Shown one piece after another: positions 17,645 to 21,676 of a stretch of 21,676 nt of DNA. Every line of letters begins with the position of its first letter. Position 1 is the first letter of the stretch. The position numbers and the translations under genes are program-made. Below the pieces are notes generated by a model. The model saw nothing but the letters and a program-made list of their open reading frames with translations. It made no database searches and was not told the origin of the DNA. This DNA comes from Myxococcales bacterium (GTDB lineage: Bacteria; Desulfobacterota_B; Binatia; UBA1149; SPBQ01): positions 1 through 21,676 of the forward strand of contig SPBQ01000004.1 of the NCBI GenBank assembly GCA_004525875.1, in the 5' to 3' direction.

Positions 17645-19798
17645 GTGAAACCCGTCGCCGACCACCCACGACCGCCGTTCCTGTCGATGGGCCGCATGGA
17701 CCGACTCGACGCGCTGCTCCTCGGCGGGATCGTGCTCGTGTTCCTGGCGACACGCTTTGCCTGGCTCTACTGGGCGCTACCCACCTGCGTCTACTGGGAG
17801 GAGAGCTTCCGCTGGTTGTCGGCTCGCGAAATCCTACACGGTCCGCACAGACCTCTCTTCGACTTCCAGGCCGATCACTATCAGGGCGGGTCGCTGGTCA
17901 TGATCTTCACGAGCGTCCTTCCGTTCCACCTGTTCGGCGAGACGGGCGCGGCGATGAAGATCGCGGCCGCGGTCTACTCGAGCGTCGTTCTCGGCGGCCT
18001 GTACACCTTGGGGAGGACGGGTTTCGGCCGGGCATGCGGTGTCTGCGCGGCGCTCGCCTACGTCGCCGGACCTCCACTCGTGGCGTTCTGGGGATTGGTG
18101 GTCATGGGCAGCCACGGCGAGTCCGTCCTCTTCAGCCTCGCCGAGCTGTTCGTGTTCTTTGGGATACTCTCCGGTCACTGGCGCACACCGGCCGGCTGGT
18201 CCGCATTCGGGTTCGTGGCGGGAGTGGGCCTGTGGTTCTGCTACACCTCGGGGCTGACACTCGTCAGCTGCGGCGTGGCCTGGTTGTTGCTCGAGCGCCG
18301 ACCGCGGGCGAGCGAGATCAGTTCCGCAGTTGCCGGCGGGCTCGTCGGCATGATCCCCTGGTTTATCTACAACGCGACGCACGAGTTCGCCGGTGTGACG
18401 CGAATTCTAGAGGTTTTCGGTCTGGGGGACCCGATCGACGCCTGGGAGTCGAAGAGCATCGTCGAGAAAGCTCCGCAGCTTCTACTCCACGACCTGCCGA
18501 CGAGCCTCCTCCGCCCCTTCGAGAACGCCATCGACGATCGCAGCATGAGCGTTCTCGCCGCCGCGTTCTTCACGCCTCTGATCATTGCGCTGGCATTCTC
18601 CGTCTGCCGCGCCGCGGCAACACTGCGGTCGCGACTGGCAGGCCGTCAACACTCCCCCGGGGGCACGGGCGCGGCGGGTGATTTCGTCTTCGTCGTCCAC
18701 GGTCTGGTCTTCTTGACCGCTCTGCTGGGATCGCGTTTCACCGTGACCGCGGATCAAGGGATCATCAGCTACCGGCTGTTTCTTCAGCCAGCCGTGCTGA
18801 TGCTGCTACCGGCGGCGAACTCCGTGGCGCGCGGATTCGCCGCCGGCTCCAGGTCACGCTCGCTCACGGCGCTCGGATTGTCTGCCTACCTGCTGGCGTC
18901 GTCGACGGCGACCTTCCTCCTGGCCACGCGTGAGCTCCCCGCCCAGGAGCACTTCCAGATCAACAGCGGCCACCTCGTGCGCGGCGTGCTGCTACATCGC
19001 AAGCACGAGCAGGATGTGGAGCGTGCCGCCGTCGCCGCGCGCGACAGCGGCGTTGCGAGCTGGACGTACCACGCACTCAGGGGCATCGGCTGGGGACTCG
19101 CGTTCCGGTACGAGAAGGATGGAGATTTCGCGACGATGCGCAGCCACATCGAGTCGCTACCGCTCGTCGACCGCGTCCCGGTGGTGCAGGGGGCGATCTG
19201 GTCAACGGGGCAACGTATCGGCCAGGTGAGGGACGTCATCGATTCGGGCCCTGGAGGTGAGCGCGAGCGGCATCTGCTCGAGAGACTCGAGCGTCTCGAT
19301 GATCTGCTGGAGCAAGAGCTCGTCAGCGTACGCCTGCGGCTGCGAGCCGAGACGTCCAACATGGCGCTGGCGGCGGTGACATCGCAGAGCAGCTCCGCGT
19401 TCGACATGGGCGCGGATCGCGCCGTCGATGGAATCACGGATGGCGATCACCATGCCGCGGAGTCGGTCTCACATACGGAGAAGGATCACCAGGCATGGTG
19501 GCAAGTCGATCTGGGCGCGGTGGTGGATATCGATCGCATCGAGATCTTCAACCGTACCGACTGTTGCAGCGATCGTCTGCGCGACTATTACGTGTTCATT
19601 TCCTCGACGCCCTTCGAGCATCGAACCGTCGAGGAGACTGTGCGGGACCCGAACGTGTTCGCTTCCTTCCAGCAAGAACAGGCGCAAAGCCCGACCACGG
19701 TAGCGATCGGGCGCAGGGGACGATTCGTTCGCATCCAGCTCACGGCGGAGGAACAGTTCCTGGCGCTGGCCGAGGTACGCGTCATCCCCGCGCGGTAG
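17645..19798 (+). CDS. Polytopic GT-C-like membrane protein with C-terminal F-type (fucose-binding) lectin domain
   Basis: A 717-residue protein in three parts. Residues about 20-430 are polytopic with a GT39-like first loop, YWEESFRW (Glu52, Glu53), and several membrane helices, the last near 405-428. Residues 430-570 are soluble, ending in a Leu/Arg/Glu-rich stretch that may be coiled coil. Residues 571-717 are a discoidin-like jelly-roll domain: AVDG, WWQVDLG and NRTDCCSDR. The F-type lectin motif HX26RXDX4(R/K) is matched exactly by His610, Arg637, Asp639 and Arg644. The DCC pair is also typical of that family. The GTG at 17645 is the longest start; ATGs at 17687 and 17696 are possible. 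Topology would place the lectin in the periplasm. Glycosyl transfer is inferred from the fold pattern, with fucose or related sugar binding by the tail. Confidence 0.82.
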   Translation: MKPVADHPRPPFLSMGRMDRLDALLLGGIVLVFLATRFAWLYWALPTCVYWEESFRWLSAREILHGPHRPLFDFQADHYQGGSLVMIFTSVLPFHLFGETGAAMKIAAAVYSSVVLGGLYTLGRTGFGRACGVCAALAYVAGPPLVAFWGLVVMGSHGESVLFSLAELFVFFGILSGHWRTPAGWSAFGFVAGVGLWFCYTSGLTLVSCGVAWLLLERRPRASEISSAVAGGLVGMIPWFIYNATHEFAGVTRILEVFGLGDPIDAWESKSIVEKAPQLLLHDLPTSLLRPFENAIDDRSMSVLAAAFFTPLIIALAFSVCRAAATLRSRLAGRQHSPGGTGAAGDFVFVVHGLVFLTALLGSRFTVTADQGIISYRLFLQPAVLMLLPAANSVARGFAAGSRSRSLTALGLSAYLLASSTATFLLATRELPAQEHFQINSGHLVRGVLLHRKHEQDVERAAVAARDSGVASWTYHALRGIGWGLAFRYEKDGDFATMRSHIESLPLVDRVPVVQGAIWSTGQRIGQVRDVIDSGPGGERERHLLERLERLDDLLEQELVSVRLRLRAETSNMALAAVTSQSSSAFDMGADRAVDGITDGDHHAAESVSHTEKDHQAWWQVDLGAVVDIDRIEIFNRTDCCSDRLRDYYVFISSTPFEHRTVEETVRDPNVFASFQQEQAQSPTTVAIGRRGRFVRIQLTAEEQFLALAEVRVIPAR

Positions 19799-19852
19799 AG
19801 CCCGAACGTGCGGGTTGCGGTGCCGCGCGTTCCGCCACTATTCTCCACACCC

Positions 19853-20014
19853 ATGGCCACACCCCTCGTCGCTCTGTCGCACGGAAAGGCCCGCCCACAG
19901 GTGGACCCAGCAACCGCAGGCCTCTTCTTCCGTCTGGCGGCCGCGATCTTGCTCACGATCACTTCGATCGGATGCAAAGATTCCCACCGCCGCCGGCTCC
20001 GAACATCGTTCTGA
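19853..20014 (+). pseudogene. Lipoprotein signal peptide, out of frame with the following sulfatase-fold gene
   Basis: This frame encodes a typical lipoprotein leader: GLFFRLAAAILLTITSIGCKDS, with Cys at 19973-19975 after a hydrophobic core, then runs out at a TGA (20012-20014). One extra C in the CCC at 19983-19985 would join it to the sulfatase-fold frame as CKDSPPPPAPNIVL, exactly the layout of lipid-anchored members. Possible starts are ATG 19853 or GTG 19901; the latter has GGAAAGG 11 bases upstream and gives a 24-residue signal. The cause is either a real mutation or a sequencing/assembly indel. Confidence 0.65.
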
Positions 20015-21333
20015 TCTTGATCGATACACTCCGGGCCGACCACCTCGGCGCGTACGGGTATCCGCGGCCGACCTCGCCGATCATCGACGGGCTCGCCGAC
20101 CGCGGGGTCGTGTTCACGAACGCGACGTCGAACAGCTCGTTGACTCGGCCCTCGGTGGCGTCGATTTTTACTTCACGCCTTCCCTCGGAACACGGCGCAT
20201 ACTCTTTCCGACGCTCGATCGCTCCGGGGCTTCCGACGCTCGCAGAGTGCCTGCACAACGCCGGCTACAAGACGTTCGGCGTGTCGGGAAACTTCGTCCA
20301 TATCAACGAGCCGTTCGGATTCGGCCGCGGCTTCGATCGCTGGCGCGAAGTTTCGATCGAGCTCGCAGACGGCGACGACGACGAGATGTGGCCCAACACT
20401 GGACCGAAGGGCGGCCAGCTGAGCGATCCGCCGGCAACCCTCGTCAACAAAGTCGCGCTCGGCTTCCTATCTCCGAGCGACGTCACGCCGTTCTTCCTGT
20501 ACCTGCATTACATGGAACCCCATTCGCCTTACGACGCGCCGGAACCCATCCGCTCTTCGTTCGTATCGGACCCGGCCATGCATGCCGGCCGTCCCGAAGC
20601 CTCGTCGCGGTACCTGATCGATCTGGCGCGCACGCGCCCGGCAGTGGATCCAGCGGAGCGACAGCGCCTGATCGACCTCTACGACGCAGAGATCGCAACG
20701 GTAGACCGGGCGATCGGTGGGCTACTCGATGCGCTCAAACAACGTGGCTTGGATAAGAACACGGTCGTGGCCGTCGTATCGGACCACGGCGAGGAGTTCG
20801 GAGAGCACGGAGGCTGGGTGCACGGGGGCACGCTGCACCGTGAATCGGTGTGGGTCCCCTTCATCGTGCACGACGCGCGCAGACCGACCCGGGGAATCCT
20901 TCGTGACGAGCCCGTCGATCTGCTGGACGTGGCGACGACGCTGCTATCGCTTGCCGGTGTCGACGCCTGTGAGGGAATGCGCGGGCGGCCGTTGCTGAGC
21001 CCCGACGGGAGTGCAGAGCGTGAGATCATCGCCGAGCTCCATCTCGAAGACCGACCCGAGGACGCGACCATCCCCCGCCTCCATCGGCTCGCGCTGATGA
21101 GCTGGCCCTGGCGAGTCATACTCGGCCAGGACGAGACGCGCAGCTTCTTCCGGGTCGACCGAGATCCAGGCGAGAGCGATCCCCTACCACCCGCGACGTC
21201 GGAGCTCGAAGATCTCGGGGCGTCGGCGGAAAGAGCCCGCAAGCGGCTGGACACGATGGCATCGAGATCCCGTGCCGGCAGCATCGACGCGCGGACGCAG
21301 GAAGGACTGCGCACGCTCGGCTACACTGACTGA
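19972..21333 (+). CDS. Sulfatase-superfamily (alkaline phosphatase fold) enzyme with Thr at the nucleophile position
   Basis: A 453-residue reading from an ATG whose upstream bases show no ribosome site; the true N-terminus is probably the lipoprotein leader in the other frame just upstream. The fold is clear: NIVLILIDTLRADHLGAYGY (Asp18 a metal ligand), SSLTRPSVASIFTSR, LYLHYMEPHSPY, and SDHGEEFGEHGGWVHGG (Asp271, His272, His284). Where formylglycine sulfatases have CxPSR, this has TRPSV, so Thr58 aligns with the modified Cys. It is therefore unlikely to be a classical sulfatase and more like the Thr-using phosphoryl-transfer branch of the superfamily (phosphodiesterase, or phosphoethanolamine/phosphoglycerol transfer). 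It follows the GT-C/lectin gene and overlaps the stop of the convergent methyltransferase by 13 bases. The substrate is unknown. Confidence 0.85.
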   Translation: MQRFPPPPAPNIVLILIDTLRADHLGAYGYPRPTSPIIDGLADRGVVFTNATSNSSLTRPSVASIFTSRLPSEHGAYSFRRSIAPGLPTLAECLHNAGYKTFGVSGNFVHINEPFGFGRGFDRWREVSIELADGDDDEMWPNTGPKGGQLSDPPATLVNKVALGFLSPSDVTPFFLYLHYMEPHSPYDAPEPIRSSFVSDPAMHAGRPEASSRYLIDLARTRPAVDPAERQRLIDLYDAEIATVDRAIGGLLDALKQRGLDKNTVVAVVSDHGEEFGEHGGWVHGGTLHRESVWVPFIVHDARRPTRGILRDEPVDLLDVATTLLSLAGVDACEGMRGRPLLSPDGSAEREIIAELHLEDRPEDATIPRLHRLALMSWPWRVILGQDETRSFFRVDRDPGESDPLPPATSELEDLGASAERARKRLDTMASRSRAGSIDARTQEGLRTLGYTD

Positions 21334-21676
21334 TCGGTCGCCTCACGCTTGCGGGCAAGCGCCGTGAAGGTGGCACCTGCACCGAGAAGAGACCAGATCG
21401 ACTCGACGACCGCGGCGATCGGGAACGCCGCAATGTAGGCCAGGTAGGCGGGGAGACGCCGCCAGCGATCACGGCGCCCCCGGTCCCGAGGGCCGCGCAA
21501 CATTTGATAGAGTCCGCTGCGTCGGGCGCCCAGGCGATTCAGGGCGCTTTGCAAAAATCCGAACGGATTTTGCTCGACGCTGAAGTGGGACACGCGTGAC
21601 AGTACGAAACCCTCCGATTCCAGCAACCGTCGCAACGTGACCGGCGAGTAGTGGTAGAGGTGCCTGGGCAGGTCGA
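21321..21676 (-). CDS. Class I SAM-dependent methyltransferase, C-terminal part
   Basis: A partial gene whose 5' end lies beyond the window; 118 codons are seen. It begins in frame with DLPRHLYHYSPVTLRRLL, the conserved segment after the last Rossmann strands in Methyltransf_23-type enzymes, followed by ESEGFVL and an insert, QNPFGFLQSALNRLG. The end has a hydrophobic helix (AYLAYIAAFPIAAVVESIW) and the final strand with ALARK, as in family members linked to surface polysaccharide and lipid loci. A TTG at 21635 is not a real start because the conserved sequence continues upstream. Its TAG at 21321-21323 lies inside the end of the convergent sulfatase-fold gene. The methyl acceptor is unknown. 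Confidence 0.85.
   Translation of the reverse strand, partial: DLPRHLYHYSPVTLRRLLESEGFVLSRVSHFSVEQNPFGFLQSALNRLGARRSGLYQMLRGPRDRGRRDRWRRLPAYLAYIAAFPIAAVVESIWSLLGAGATFTALARKREATDQSV

Noticed and set aside
19970..20000. Programmed -1 frameshift joining the lipoprotein leader to the sulfatase-fold frame
   Set aside because: No slippery heptamer of the X XXY YYZ type, nor a convincing downstream stem, is seen; a missing base in the C run explains the junction more simply.
19972..21333. Formylglycine-dependent sulfatase
   Set aside because: The CxPSR or SxPSR motif is absent; TRPSV occupies its place.

Overview
GC-rich, densely coded bacterial chromosome fragment of about 21.7 kb. Its gene content suits a Gram-negative, deltaproteobacteria-like lineage (Myxococcota, Desulfobacterota or Binatota type): lipoprotein signals, a COG4324-type HExxH lipoprotein, a DhnA-type class I aldolase and frequent GTG starts. 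The taxonomic call is inference only. No rRNA, tRNA, CRISPR array, transposase or integrase is seen.

Layout. (1) 1-5046, housekeeping: a TetR regulator, then citrate synthase followed by a GST-family protein (+). These converge on a lipoprotein metallopeptidase / class I aldolase pair (-). (2) 5053-8711: two adjacent half-size ABC exporters. Their motif asymmetry (degenerate Walker B Asp in the first, degenerate signature motif in the second) marks a heterodimeric multidrug or lipid exporter. A good sigma70-type promoter lies in the 51-bp gap between the divergent GTG starts. (3) 8727-9257: an unrecognised one-helix membrane protein (-). (4) 9478-11413: GDP-mannose 4,6-dehydratase (+) converges on an RmlD-like reductase (-). 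The reductase is the last gene of a three-gene operon (14282 down to 10532): LarA-type nickel-pincer racemase, FAD-linked 2-hydroxyacid dehydrogenase, reductase, each joined by a 4-base ATGA overlap. (5) 14374-15711: an APC-superfamily amino acid permease, divergent from that operon. (6) 15741-21676, envelope glycan or lipid region: two polytopic GT-C-like proteins, a sulfatase-superfamily lipoprotein and the end of a SAM methyltransferase. The second GT-C-like protein carries a C-terminal domain that matches the F-type (fucose-binding) lectin motif exactly.

Most worth a second look: the GT-C/F-type lectin fusion, with Gmd 7-8 kb upstream as a possible source of 6-deoxyhexose precursors; the sulfatase-fold enzyme with Thr at the nucleophile position, whose lipoprotein leader lies in another frame and would be joined by one extra C; and the coupled LarA / FAD dehydrogenase / RmlD-like operon. 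Nothing here is clearly a new defence system or mobile element.
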